Origin: Beta vulgaris subsp. vulgaris
Taxonomy: Eukaryota; Streptophyta; Magnoliopsida; Caryophyllales; Amaranthaceae
Assembly (NCBI RefSeq): GCF_026745355.1
Contig: NC_079204.1
Span: forward strand, 3,325,603 to 3,389,602
Length of the DNA: 64,000 nt
Direction: 5' to 3'
The translations under genes were made by a program, and so were the position numbers. The stretch's first letter is position 1, and every line of letters begins with the position of its first letter. Below the pieces are notes generated by a model that ran no database searches, was not told the origin of the DNA, and was given only the letters and a program-made list of their open reading frames with translations. Of the stretch, positions 47,001 through 59,360 are shown in pieces.

Positions 47001-49994
47001 TGGGACTGGGTTTGTGTAATTGAATATGAGCTTTGAACCTAAATTGGTTGATGGCTTGTGGTATGGAAGTAAGAGATTGTCTTTGCTTGTTACATGGGAT
47101 ACTTATTTTTAGTTACTCCATCTTTTAGTATATGGGTTCGGTCCACCAAATAAAATGAAGAAAACAATTAGAGCAGTTAGTACTTGTTAATGCCACTACC
47201 TGCTAAGTGCCCACTCAATTCCCCGCCCTTAATACTTGTGCAAAACCAAATATGTTAAGTCTTGAGAGATCGAGGGATTATTCAACTACTGTCAGGGTTT
47301 GCTTTATCATGTATAATAAGCATTTAGTAGTTTATATAATCTTCATAAATTGCAATAGTTTCTAGAACTTTTGTAGGATATGGAGGATTTTCTGGGTTGG
47401 AACTGAATATGAGTCTTAGAAGCATAGTCTATTGTATGAATACTTCGAAGTTCTTAATTATGAAGTACATGTACTGGCATAGCCTTTTGTGTGTTATGTT
47501 TGGCTAGGATTATATCCAAGGATCGTTAAAGGTTTTATTGAAAGGCTGGATTAGCCTGATCTATTTGTGTGTTGTGTACATCATTGGAAAAATAGCTTGT
47601 ATGTTTTGGAGTCTGGACTCTATAGACATGTATCACTTTGTTTTATGTGTTGTAGAGGGGGGGGGGGGACGGAATTTTTCAGACACAGATGTTTGACAAG
47701 CTGTAGCTTGATAAAGGATGGTGGTAATTATCAGTTAGGAGCATTTTTGGGGATAGAAGGAGACATTTTGCAATGATTTAGGGTGGTTGGAGCCGGGAGG
47801 GATCTACAGAGATAGGTATGTGTTTTCAGTTGGGTATTTTACTTGTCTGATTGAGGTGAACAGTGGACTTTATATTGATCATTTTAGCAACAAGAATGAT
47901 TATGCAATCCTGCCATTGTGGATGGGGCTGTTCACCTCAGTATCTCTGGTTCATGTTAGGTTCTTACCCTTATGGGTTCTAAGACTGTTCTATGCTGACA
48001 TTAACGAATGTAAAAGGTTTAATTGTTAATACCACTAGAGTTGTTTATGATGTGCAGTATACTTCAATTGCACAGTTATATCAGGATTTTTGACCTGCAA
48101 AGTTAAGTTAAATATTGTTTATTGTATAAAATCATGTTTTTCCCAATGATTGTACTTTTTTGTCTCCTATAAACTATATCAATGGACACTAGGGAGTAAC
48201 TTTGCTTGTCATTTTGCAATTTGCTGCTCCAAGAAGCTACTTTATGCTTCATGAGTTGGGGATTATCTTTGGTAACTGCAAACAGTCGAGTTGCTTTATT
48301 GTTATTCATTAGCTGGGGAAGTTGTTATGTAAGATAAGTGCATGCTGTGAGTGAAAAAGTTATGTAGGGCCTGTTTGCATAAGTAATGTATGTAGGTTGT
48401 TCTTTTTCATGCCAAAGTTATTATTATTGGTGTGTTTGTGAAGGGAGAAAATAGAAAAAACGGGTAGATAATTTGTTTATTACCAGGTTGGACTATTTGC
48501 TTTTCGAACCTGATTTACATATATAACGCTTCAATCATCATTATAATTTGGTTGAATTACTACCAGTTAAATTTCCTCTATGTTTTGATGAAATAAATAT
48601 GGTTGCAATAATGAAAAAAGCTGTCAGTTTTTGCTATCTGACTTTATTGTGCCTGTAAGAAAAAAAACGTGTGTGAACCATTTATTGCAATTTTGCAAGG
48701 GATAGTTTTGGTCGAATAAATAGTTTTAGTGGTTGACTTAGCTATGCAAAATTATCTGTATCTGGCCAGCTTAACGTTAACTAAATAGGACAGACTGGGA
48801 TGTAAAGCTTTGATTTTCTTCTATTGATGATTCCATTAAAGATTGTTGCCTTGGAAATGTTGGGCCTATAAACATGACACTATAGTTTTTAGGGAGGGAT
48901 CCAGCGGGTTTGAGTGGAGGATATTAATGAAACTTGAATTGATTAAAGACTTACCATTGTTCATTGTCCAAGTCCTTGACTTGCAACTTACCAGTCTATG
49001 ATGTATGACTTAGGACTTACCTTATCAAGTCGTCGGGGTGTGTTGGGTGGGTGTTGCCTTAGCAGCTGAAGCCTGAAAATTCAGATGTGGCATGTTTACT
49101 TGCAGAGTTGCAGTAACTGGGCTCTTTACTTTGCTGGAGTGGGTAAAGGCGAATGGGTATATGTGCCTTTAGGCCTCTTTGCATTGCTGTGTGCTGTTCT
49201 TACTTCCGAGAATATCATGTTTTTTAACTCTTGTAATCCTCAATTTTCTATTTCACCTCACTCTAGAATTTTGAGATTGGTTAGGTTATGTGCTGTTCTT
49301 ACTTTCGAGAGTATCATGTTTTTTAACTCTTGTAATCCTCAATTTTCTATTTCACCTCACTCTAGAATTTTGCGATTGGTTAGGATTAGCTAGTCTCAAA
49401 ATCAATACAAAAAAAACTCACCTAATTTCATTTACTTAGAAATGTAAAGGGGATTTGACATGTGTGACTGTTAATAAGATGTTATGGAAGCAGTGGTGGA
49501 TCAATGATGTTAAATGAGCTCCTCACGAGCCAGCTGATGATAGTATTTGATCTTATTTGCATCAGCGAATTCAAACCCGACCTAAAATCTCTTTTTTTTT
49601 AAGTTCTGATTTTGGGTTTGGGATAGTCGGTTATTCTAATTTACTAGTATCAGTCTGGTGTCCAGGCCTAGCTTTTGTTATGATTTCCTATTACTGTCTT
49701 TGTATTATATACTGTATAGTTTTTGGAGGATATATTGGTTGCATAATAGCATTGACTTATCTCTCGTGGTGATACAGGCTGAGAGCGCAATTGTGGCCCT
49801 GAGCTGCAGTGGTGTAGTGCTGGGATCGCTGCCTATCAGGTGAATACTCTAGCACCAGTCATGTCTTTTGACTCTCAATAATGATCCGATTTCTAGGGAC
49901 TGACTAATTGCAATATCACACTTTTTACATATACAGGGTGAGCCCATCAAAGACTCCTGTTCGCCCTCGACCTCCTCGCTCGCCATTGCACTGA
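44005..49994 (+). CDS. CID10: PAM2- and two-RRM-containing poly(A)-binding-protein interactor (CID8-13 class)
   Basis: Coding exons: 44005-44610, 44707-44817, 45486-45530, 45630-45702, 45801-45913, 46054-46113, 46227-46274, 46374-46442, 49778-49839, 49937-49994, all GT-AG and in frame, giving 414 aa. Residues 1-140 are Asn/Asp/Ser-rich and disordered-looking. LSKLNPMAKEFVPPS (149-163) is a PAM2 motif, which binds the MLLE domain of poly(A)-binding protein. A basic QGKRRMNNR stretch (about 209) precedes RRM1 (229-300; TVYVSDI, LRFAFVEF) and RRM2 (326-396; TVYCTNI, TRIAFVEF). The C-terminus is PSKTPVRPRPPRSPLH. This order defines plant CTC-interacting-domain proteins CID8-13, thought to act in mRNA stability or translation. 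CID8/9/10 cannot be told apart by eye; CID10 is favoured by the neighbouring WD40 gene. The last intron but one is 3.3 kb. Confidence 0.93.
44088..44147 (+). repeat. 30-bp in-frame tandem duplication in CID exon 1
   Basis: Two adjacent 30-bp units (starting CATCAACAACAAC, ending GTGAGAA) encode INNNNEKSEN-type repeats in the disordered N-terminus. They lengthen the Asn-rich region without frame change. Confidence 0.9.
49191..49388. repeat. 99-bp tandem duplication in the large CID intron
   Basis: Units 49191-49289 and 49290-49388 start GTGCTGTTCTTACTT and end near TTGGTTAGG, with only a handful of mismatches (CCGAGAA/TCGAGAG; TTTTGAG/TTTTGCG). Confidence 0.9.
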
Positions 49995-50496
49995 GAGGCC
50001 ACTGGTTTCTCCAGGCCAAGTTGCTATCAATCATTATCTCCACATATATATACATATATATAGATACACAGAATAGTATGAAGGTACTTGTGGCGTCGTT
50101 AGTTTTGTCCGTTGTTATCTTGGGCCCAGTATCCTGCTTTTACGTTATAGGGAGGTATTTTAAGTTCTTTGAAGGCTTTGTTCATTTGAACATGTAGAGA
50201 GTTTGGAGGCAATTTCCGAGGCTCTTTTCTAGTTCTGAGTTAATTTATGTTGCACTGCACAGCACGGCTGAACTCCGCCGGAGATTTGTCTGCATGGACT
50301 GAGTTGCCCTTGCAGATGTTCTCCGACTTAAACCCACAGAAAGTTTATGGGTTCATCTCTTTGGTTTTTCGTTTAATGGTCCATTCTGTTGTTCTTTTTT
50401 GAATATTGACTCAGTTCAGTCTACGTTTGTAGACTCAGTAATTTATCCACTGCCCCTGAATATACGTACATTTGGTGTTTTTGGTCGCAAATATTA

Positions 50497-50727
50497 GACC
50501 TGTTTTGGTCTCACACTGTTCTTTGGACTGAAATGATCTGAATTGAATTGAATTTGTTTGAACTAGATTTAATTTAGCTGAATTGAATCGAATTTGTCTG
50601 AACTGAGCTTAATTTGTTTGAACTGAGCTGAAGTGAATGAAAATTGTGAGAGGAAACTAACTGAATCAAATTGAACTAAACTGAATTGAATTGAATTTTA
50701 ATTAATTCAGTCCAAACGAACAGAGCC
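50497..50727. mobile_element. Pentamer-filled MITE (CTGAA/TTGAA orientation), TTA TSD
   Basis: TTA at 50494-50496 and 50728-50730; right end GTCCAAACGAACAGAGCC. The interior is TTGAA/CTGAA pentamers around 'gaaaattgtgagagg', the inverse of the centre of the 41635 element. It is the same family in the other orientation. Confidence 0.75.
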
Positions 50728-50730
50728 TTA

Positions 50731-51896
50731 CATGCACTTGTACATACTGTTGGTTCTTTTGTATGCGAGCATTGTAAAAAACTTTACTGTTTAGGCTCAC
50801 CTTATTTTTACTTAATATTTCAGATATTTTCTTATTAGTTATGAATTTTTCTTATTTTTTCTAGATCTTTTCTTCTTGACTTTCTTTTTTTTTTCTCCTG
50901 AAAATAATAAAAAATTAAGTTTAAAGTGAAAAAATCTTTAGTTGGGTCACCTGCGTATGGATATGAAAATCAATTTTATATTGGATTTTAAATACCTGAT
51001 TTGCGAGAAATGGAGAAAGTTTTTGTTGCTGGTGGCTGCTTTGATTCGATTTCTAGTTAATATATATATAATGCCCCTTACATGAGAAATGAGAATGAAT
51101 TTCAACCACATGATTGTTTTAGAATTATAACACTGGTTTATTGGAGAGATACTCCCTAAAAAAATTCGATTTTTTTTCTTCTAATATTCATTTTTTGGAG
51201 TTACATCACTTTTTCATTAGAGTTACATCACTTATCCATAAGAGTTATATCGCGTAAAATTCATTCTTATTTCTCATATAAGTATGTATTCCCATATGAA
51301 CTTAGAATGCATACTTTGCGTTATTACCCTAATATATTCCTGCAAGAAAACTCTAAAAGTTCCTCTTCATTAGTTTAATGTTAGCTTTCATACGAGAGCA
51401 AGTATTTCCTTTGCCCACCATAAGTGAAAATATATTAATGACACCCTTCCTTCGACTTTCGTATGTCAATCAGTTTAGTTTAGTCAGAACCTTTTAAAAT
51501 TAATTAGGGGGAAAGAGAAAGAATAAGGGAATCCTCAACCCTCCCTAACCCAAGATTCCTTAGTGAGATTAGGTAAAGAGCATTTCAACTAATTAAAATA
51601 AGGGTATGGACTATGTTCTTTAGTGCACGCACTAATGTCACTTGCCATCACTTGATTCTCGAATATTTGTGTTTTTGTTAATTGTTAATTTGTTATTAGA
51701 ATTCTATACTAATAATCTCACTATATCCTTCTAAGTTCTAAATGTTCTCCTTTTTTTCTAATTGACTTTCTTCATATTATTTGACTCAATTTATTTTTTG
51801 ACAGCAAACGCATAAATCATGTGTTAACTGTCAAGGATCCACTCCAAACATACATAATACAGTAAAATGTAAATAGAAATTAGAGTGTTGTCTGGT
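50731..51896. other. Gene-free DNA downstream of the CID gene
   Basis: AT-rich with no supported ORF. 51190-51300 repeats 'agttacatcac' three times. No other structure recognised. Confidence 0.5.
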
Positions 51897-51904
51897 CTTC
51901 AAAG

Positions 51905-52418
51905 TAGGGATAGGCAAGGTCCAGGACCCTAATCGAAACTAACATTAATTTTAGAGTTTGGATTTAACTTTTTCTGGAATTTAAGGGTCTGGGTCCGGTT
52001 TGGATTCAAGTAAGCTTTTTATGGTTCGGGTCCGAGTCTTAGTATTTTAGATCCAATCCTACACTTGGATTCTAAAGTTATTTAGTATTTTATTTGCCTT
52101 TTGTGTCTTAGAGAAAAACTTTTATATTCGTCCTAATATTTCAACTTTTGTCATTTGGACCTTAAATTTTAGACCCAGATCCTAAACTCTACAAATCAAA
52201 GGTACTATTGAATGTCAAGAATATAAATGATACTAAAAATTAGACAAAAACAAAAGAAACATGCTAGAACTTAGACTTGAACCTTAGACCTTGTAGACCT
52301 TAAGGGTTTGGGTCCATCTTTTCTAGACCCTTAAGGTTTGATTCCAGGTCTGATTCCAACAAAAGAATATAGGGTTCAGGTTTAGGGTCTAATCAGATCC
52401 TATCCTTGCCCATCATTG
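51905..52418. mobile_element. hAT-type non-autonomous element, 8-bp TSD
   Basis: CTTCAAAG at 51897-51904 and 52419-52426 flank termini TAGGGATAGGCAAGG and CCTTGCCCATCATTG (inverse-related). The interior is full of words such as 'gggtccggtttgg' and 'agaccctta' resembling degenerate short repeats. No transposase. Confidence 0.8.
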
Positions 52419-52487
52419 CTTCAAAGCAGTCATTAAGTTCGTTCAGTGGTGAAAGTATGAAATCAACATAAGTTTGAGATAAGCTTA

Positions 52488-52646
52488 AGGTCTGCTCTGT
52501 TCAACTTATTTTAACTTATATAAGATTTTATAAGATCAGATAAGATAAAATCAGATGTTCTGTTAACTTATCTTCACTCATTTCAGAAAAAAAAACAAGA
52601 TAAGGTAAGATAAGATAAGACAAAATAAATTGAATAGAACATACCC
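52488..52646. mobile_element. TTATC-filled MITE (PIF/Harbinger-type), TTA TSD
   Basis: TTA at 52485-52487 and 52647-52649; ends AGGTCTGCTCTGTTCAACTT and AATTGAATAGAACATACCC. The interior is GATAA/TTATC pentamers with the centre 'tcttcactcatttcag'. Inverse-oriented sister of 34130. Confidence 0.8.
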
Positions 52647-52926
52647 TTACTCGTTTATAAAAAATATTGTACAAATAGATCAACTTTGGTTCCTTATTCC
52701 TTGAATAATGTTAGCTTCCACTCCATTTTTGGGAATTTCTTTTTATTCATATTTGTTTGTGCTATCTCGACTATCTAGCATAATCCCGACATTTTATAAA
52801 TGATAAACTCACGAGCTTTTAAGTTCATTAATGTACTCCTCAAAAAAGTTCATTAATGTATTCCTTGTTTCTCATGTTTCTATTTTTGAAGTTTTCTCAT
52901 GTTTCTATTTTTGAAGTGGAATTTTA

Positions 52927-53098
52927 AGTTGTTCTTTTTTAATGAATTGAATTGAATTGAACTGAATTTGTCTAAACTGAAAAGAATTAAACTGAAATAA
53001 AGTGAACTGAACTAAAATGAATGAAAATTGTGAGAGGAAGAAGTGAATCTTTCTGAACTGAACTGAATTTTTATTAATTCATTCCAAAGAACATGGCC
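52927..53098. mobile_element. Pentamer-filled MITE (CTGAA/TTGAA orientation), TTA TSD
   Basis: TTA at 52924-52926 and 53099-53101; right end CCAAAGAACATGGCC. Centre 'gaaaattgtgagaggaag' as in 50497. Confidence 0.75.
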
Positions 53099-53101
53099 TT
53101 A

Positions 53102-54651
53102 TTCCTTAAATTCCCTAATCAAACAATTTTTATTCCTCTTTTGTCCTTACTTACATGAAAAAGTTGTAGGATTGCCCACAAATATTTGTATCTCATTTTT
53201 ACATGGAAAGTTGTAGCTACATATGATCTTTGTACTTCCAAATACAAATACTTATCTTTCCAATGGAAATACCGCAAATATAACAAGAAAATGATAAATT
53301 CCCTAATTTACGTCCAAAATGAGAAACGAGTACTACAAAATTGATATGTTGAAAATAAATAACCATATCTCATATATGGTCAAAATATTCTAAGTTTGAC
53401 TTTTAAAAAGACAAGGGACTAGAACTTAGGATAATGGATTGTACTGTACATTATATATGCTTGTTACTTGTTAGTTGTTAGTAATAGTATGACCTTTAGA
53501 TGTGGACAGAGTAGTAATGAATTAGGGTAGATTGCATAATGCATATACTTCTAAAATTACCTATTTAGTAGATTGGTTGAATCCTAGAAATTTTATGTTT
53601 AGGTCTACAGTTTTCTTGTCGTAGCTCTACCAAATATGTTGGAATAGTTTATAAAAACCTTATTGAATCCACAATTATCAACCTAAAAGTTTCTCACTTT
53701 CGTACAATACTTTAAACTAACTTCAAAAACTATTTTTAATGTCAACTAATATTCTTTCAGCTGCACCTCAACATAGATTTTCCCATTACTAACACCACCC
53801 CCAAATATCAATCACTACTGAAAACCAAAAACAATATTTTTTTTTCTTCCAAAACACAATACAAAAATAATACTTTGTCAGCCCAATAATACACTTTCTA
53901 TGAAGTGCCTAATTAGAGAGCTAACAAACAAATCGTGTTGTGTCGATCGAATTTGCATTATTAAACACCATCAAGTTTCGCCAAGGCTAAAACTGTATTA
54001 GTAGAGTTAACAAACAACATATTGAAGATATTGTAATCCAAATACAACTAATATACTACATATATTTATAGAGTTGGAGTTAAACTCAATAGACTTAATT
54101 ATCAAACGGAGTACAGAGTGTTACACAAAGATACTAATATTTGCATGAGAGGAAACTTTTCATGCCATTGTCCCCTCATTGTAATTCTACTGTTTAATTT
54201 TCATTTTCCTAAACTTGCAATTAATTGCCTATTTGTAATTTAATTTCCCTAGTTCAATTTTTCAAGCATGCAATTTCTTATCTCCAAAATTTGATCCTTA
54301 CACATTTCCCCCCAAAAATGAACTAAACCTATTCTTTCGGGAAAATAATGGTGAATTTGCGTTCTATGTAATTTTGCAATTTTTGATAGCAAAATATACG
54401 TCAAAAAAAAAGCATAAATTACCTAATTCTACAAAAAAGAAATCCAATATGGTGTAATGTGAGAAAAAGCTTGTATGATAAAAGTTGAGGACATATTTAG
54501 TTGTATAAGTCTTTTATGTAGTACTCCATCGGTTTCTTTTTAATTTACTCTATTCACTTTGGAGGAGAATCAAATAGGAAGTGCAAAAGTATGAAAAAGA
54601 AATTGAAAAGGTGGAGAGAGAAAAATCAAAAAGTGGATCTATCTATACAAA
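53102..54651. other. Gene-free DNA
   Basis: AT-rich with short near-identical words only. A lone Stowaway-type end ('tactccatcggtttc') lies at about 54521, with a possible partner 'ctttggaggag' at 54558. No coding signal. Confidence 0.5.
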
Positions 54652-54895
54652 TATATTAAAAGGAGTGTGTAACAATGTATACACGTCACGTGTCATATTT
54701 ATTACTCCACTAGAATTGTCCAATGTTTACATAAGTCATGTCGATTAACAAAAGTAAAATTAACTTGCAGCAAGATTTGGACTCGTGACCTCTTGCTATT
54801 ATAAGATTACACAATTACCAACTCAACCAACTTTTAATCATGCTTCAAGTGTCCACAATAAAAATTTAAATTACCATATAGGAAAGAACATAATA
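54652..54895 (+). mobile_element. Helitron 5' half
   Basis: Starts A|TCTATACAAATATATTAAAA and follows the reverse complement of the 34844-35448 element through 'gtatacacgtcacgtgtca', 'ttacataagtcatgtcgatt' and the tRNA-like segment (minus-strand boxes GGTTGAGTTGGTAATTGTG and GGTCACGAGTCCAAAT). Similarity stops near 54890; no 3' hairpin or CTAG follows directly. Confidence 0.7.
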
Positions 54896-55269
54896 TAATA
54901 AGAAGACACCAGAGAATCAACCCTTGGTAAAAATAAATCCGGAGGCCATCGCTTTGCATTATGAAAAAAGAAAACCTCACTTACATAACTATAGAAGTGG
55001 AAGTAAGGATGTGTAAATCAATAAACATTAAAAAAAAATTCTAAAAATCTATTTAGCATGGAAACTCTAATGAATTTTGAAACTCGAGAGGAAACTTTTC
55101 TTTGAAAGACCAACGAGGGTCCTGCCTCAATGATCTTCAGTCACAAAATGATATTTTCCCAACTAAAAATCTCTTAGCTAACTCTATAGTCTATGCCCTA
55201 TTATATACATATTTTTTTGGTAATAAACAAAACTACAACAAATTTCTATGCAATAATAGTCGTTATTTA

Positions 55270-58200
55270 ATCCAAAATTTTGGGTTTCACAAGAAATGAA
55301 CACATGGGGAGTTTAGAGGCTTTTTCGAGGCAACACAAATGTGCCAAGCACTTGTACAATGTTACAAGTCACATCGGCTTTCCTAGGAATCTTTTGGGAG
55401 AAAATATGACCAGGCCCAGAGAAGTCCAAAAATGTCTCAAAAACAACCAAAGTTGAAGGTTATAATACACGCTTTCATACTTTCCCGTGGCCCGACATCC
55501 GGACGGCACAGGGTGCCTTCTATGGACATAGGATCTCATTGGAAAGGAGCCAAGTGGCTTGAAACGAATATATATGTGGATGACTTTATGTTCATTTCGA
55601 GATAATTTTGGGTTTCACGAAAAATGAACAAATGAGGTGTTCAAAGGCTTTTCAAGACAACAAAAATGTGCCACGCACCCGCGCAATGTTACAAGTCACG
55701 TCAGGTTTCCTAGGAATGTTTGATAAGAAACTATGGCCAGGCCCGAAGAAGTCTAAAAATGTCCCAAAAACATCCAAAATTGAAGGTTATTATTCACGCT
55801 TTCGGACTTTTCTCGGGCCGAGCTACGGATGCATCCTAGAGACATTGGAGGTCATTGGAAAGGACTCATGTGGCTTGGAACGAATATGTTGATAACTTTA
55901 CGTTCACTTCGAGGCAATTTTTGATTTCACGAGAAATTATCAAATGGGGTGTTTAGAGACTTTTTGAGGCAATGCAAATTGTGCCAAACAACTGCACAAC
56001 GTTACAAGTCACGTCGGTACTCCTAGAAATATTTCGGGAGAAATATGAACAGGTCCGGAGAAATACAATAATGTCTCAAAAACAACCAAAATTGAAGGTT
56101 ATAAATACACGCTTTCGGACTTTCCCGGGGTCCGAGCTCCGAATGCCACGGGATGCCTCCTGGGGACATGGGAGAACATTGGAAAGGAGTCATGTGGCTT
56201 GGAACGACTATGTGGACGACTTTACGTTCATTTCAAGGCAATTTTTGGTTTCAGAAGAAATGAACAAATGGGGTGTTTACATGATTTTTGGGCAACGCAA
56301 ATTGTGCCAAACAACCGTACAAAAATACAAGTCACGTCGACACTCTTATGAATATTTCGGGATAAAATATAACCAAATCCAGGGAAGTAAAAGAATGTCC
56401 CAAAAACAGTCAAAATTGAAGGTTATACATGCTTTCGGACTTTCCCGGGCCTGAGCTCCGAACGCCACGGGATGCCTCCTATGGGAATGGGAGGTCATTG
56501 GAAAGGAGCAAGTCATGTGGCTTGGATCGAATATGTGGATACTTTTACGTTCATTTCGAGAGAGTTTTAGGTTCACGAGAAAAGAACAAATAGGGTGTTT
56601 AGAGGCTTTTCGAGGCAACACAAATGGTGGCAGGCCCCCCCGCAACGTTACGAGTCATATCGTCTTTCCTAGGAACGTTTCGGGAGAAAATATGTCGAGG
56701 CCCGAAGAAATCCAAAAATGTCCCCAAAACATCCAAAATTGAAGGTTATAATACACGCTTTCAGAGTTTCCCGGTGTCCGAGCTCCGAACGCCACAGGAT
56801 GCCTCTTAGAGACATGGAAGGTCATTGGAAAGGAGTTATGTAGCTTGGAGCGAATATGTGGATGCCTTTATGATCATTTAGAGAAAAGTTTATGTTTCAC
56901 GAGAAATGAACAAATGGAGTGTTTAGTAGCTTTTTGAAGCAACGTAAATGGTGTCAAGCACCCAGACAACGTTACAAGTCACGCCGACTTTCCTAGGAAC
57001 GTTTCGGGAGAAAATATGACCAGACCCGAAAAAGTCCAAAAATGTCCCAAAAATAGCCAAAATTGAAGGTTATAATACACAATTTCGGATTTTTCCGGGG
57101 CCATATATAGCTCCGAACTCCACGTGATGCCTCCAAGGGGAATGAGAGGTCATTGGAAAGGAGTCATGTGACTTGGAACGAATATGTGGATGCCTTTACA
57201 TTCATTTCGAGACAGTTTTAGGTTTCACGAGAAATGAGCAAATGGGATGTTTAAAGGCATTTCGAGGCAACACTAATGGTGCCAAGCACACTCGCAACGT
57301 TACAAGTCACGTCGGATTTCTTAGGAACGTTTTGGGAGAAAAAATGACCAGGCTCGGAGAATTCTTAAAATGTCCCAAACACAACCAAAATTGAGGGTTA
57401 TTATACATGGTTTCGGACTTTTCCGGGGTCTGAGTTCCGAACGCCACAGTATGCCTCCTAGCAATTTGGGAGGTCATTGGAAAATAGTCATGTGGCTCGG
57501 AACGAATATGTGGATGATTTTACGTTCATTTCGAGGCAAATTTTGGTTTCACGAGAAATGAACAAATGAGTTGTTTAGAGGCTTTTCGAGGCAATCAAAT
57601 TGTGCCAAACACCCGTGGGACGTTACAAGTCATATCGGTACTCCTAGGAATATTTTGAGAGAAAATATGAGCAGGCACAGAGAAGTTAGAAATTATCCCA
57701 AAAGCAGCCAAAATTGAAAGTTATATTCCGAGGTCCGAAATCTGAAAGTCACGGGATGCCTCCTTGGGACATGGGAGGCCATTGGAAAGGAGTCATGTGG
57801 CTTGGAACGAATATGTGGATGCCTTTACATTCATTTCGATGCATTTTTGGTTTCAAGAGAAATGAACAAATGGGGTGTTTAAAGGCATTTCAAGGCAACA
57901 CTAATGGTGCCAAGCACCCGCACAACGGTAAAAGTCACGTCGGCTTTCCAAAGAACGTTACGGGAGAAAATATGATCAGGTCCGGAGAAGTCCAAAAATG
58001 TCCCAAAAACAGCCAAAATTGAAGGTTATAATACACGCTTTCAGGTTTTCCTGGGATCCGAGCTCCAAGCGCTACGAGATGCCTCCTATGGACATGGGAG
58101 GTCATTGGAAAGGAGTCATGTGGCTTGAAACGAATGTGTGGATACCTTTACGTTAGTTTTGAGACAGTTTTGGGTTTCATGGAAAATGAACAAATGGGGT

Positions 58201-59008
58201 GTTAGAAGCTTTTCGAGGCAACAAAAATGATGCCAAGCACCCGGGCAATATTACAAGTGATAACGGCTTTTCTAGCAATGTTCCGGGAGAAAATATGACC
58301 AGGTCGGGAGAAATACAATAATGTCCCAAAAACAGCCAAAATTGAAGGTCATAATACATGCACTTTCAGACTTTCCTGGGGTCCGAGTTCCGAGCACCAC
58401 ATGATGCCTCCTAGGGGCATGGGAGGTCATTGGAAAGGAGTCATGTGGCTTGGATCGAATATATGGATGTCTTTACGTTCATTTCGAGACAATTTTAGGT
58501 TTCACGAGAAATGAACAAATGGGGTGTTTAGTGGCTTTTCGAGGCAACACAAATGGTGCTAAGCATTCGCGCAACTTTACAAGTCATGTTGTCTTTCTTA
58601 GGAACATTTCAGAAGAGTATACGACCAGGCGCGGAAAAGTGCAAAAATGTCCCAAAACAACCAAAATTGAATGTTATAATACATGTTTTCGGACTTTTTC
58701 GGAGCCGGAGCTCCGAACGTCACAGGATGCCTCTTAGGGACATGTAAGGTCATTGGGAAGGAGTCATGTGGCTTAGAACGAATATATGGATGTCTTTACG
58801 TTCATTGCGATGTACTTTTGGTTTCACGAGAAATGAACAAATAGGGTGTTTAAAGGCTTTTCGAGGCGAAATGAACAAATGGTGCCGAGCACCCGCGCAA
58901 CGTCACAAGTCATGTTGACTTTCCTAGAAATTTTTTGGGAGAACATATGACTATGTCTGAAGAAGTCCAAAAATGTCCCAAAAAATAGCCAAAATTAAAG
59001 GTTATAAG
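55270..59008. repeat. Satellite-like tandem array, about 11.5 units of about 322 bp
   Basis: The landmark GGTTTCACGAGAAATGAACA recurs near 55281, 55609, 55921, 56245, 56567, 56891, 57219, 57543, 57847, 58171, 58496 and 58818. Spacing is mostly 322-328 bp, shorter (304, about 312) where units carry deletions. Other unit landmarks in order are 'gaggcaaca', 'acgttacaagtcacgtcgg', 'gggagaaaatatgaccagg', 'tgtcccaaaaac', 'aaaattgaaggttata', 'ggactttcccgggg', 'tccgagctccgaacgccac', 'gatgcctcct', 'aggtcattggaaaggagtca' and 'tggcttggaacgaatatg'. Units are heterogeneous. ORFs of 60-160 codons across it are repeat shadows. Confidence 0.95.
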
Positions 59009-59059
59009 TAGTAAAAACTAAAGGTGACCCAATCAAATTAAAATTTAGCCAAACTAATA

Positions 59060-59360
59060 CTACATCCGTTCTTTTTCTATTACAATAATGTGTTTGGACA
59101 CAATTTTAAAGGATTTGGAATAAATGAGTAGTTTAGCATAAAAGTAACTCTTTAATTAAATAGAGTAGGAGAGAAATCATCTTTAGAAAATAAAAGCAAA
59201 TTTATGAGGCAAAGTGAGTACTTAATAATGGTTTTAATAAGATAAAGTAAGAGTAATATTGTCAATTAAAGTTGCTTTTAATACCAAAATTGAAATTGTT
59301 GAAATAGATGTGAAACTACCTAAAATAGTAATTATTGTAATATATAAAGAACGGAGGAAG
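59060..59360. mobile_element. Stowaway-like MITE beside the satellite array
   Basis: TA-flanked (59058-59059, 59361-59362); termini CTACATCCGTTCTTTTTCTA and ATATATAAAGAACGGAGGAAG. It lies about 50 bp right of the last satellite unit. Confidence 0.85.

Noticed and set aside
55608..58747. Many overlapping ORFs of 60-160 codons on both strands
   Set aside because: They recur at the satellite period and are translations of the tandem repeat.
55270..59008. Regular repeat-spacer pattern suggestive of a CRISPR-like array
   Set aside because: Whole 322-bp units are homologous without unique spacers, and the window is plant nuclear DNA.
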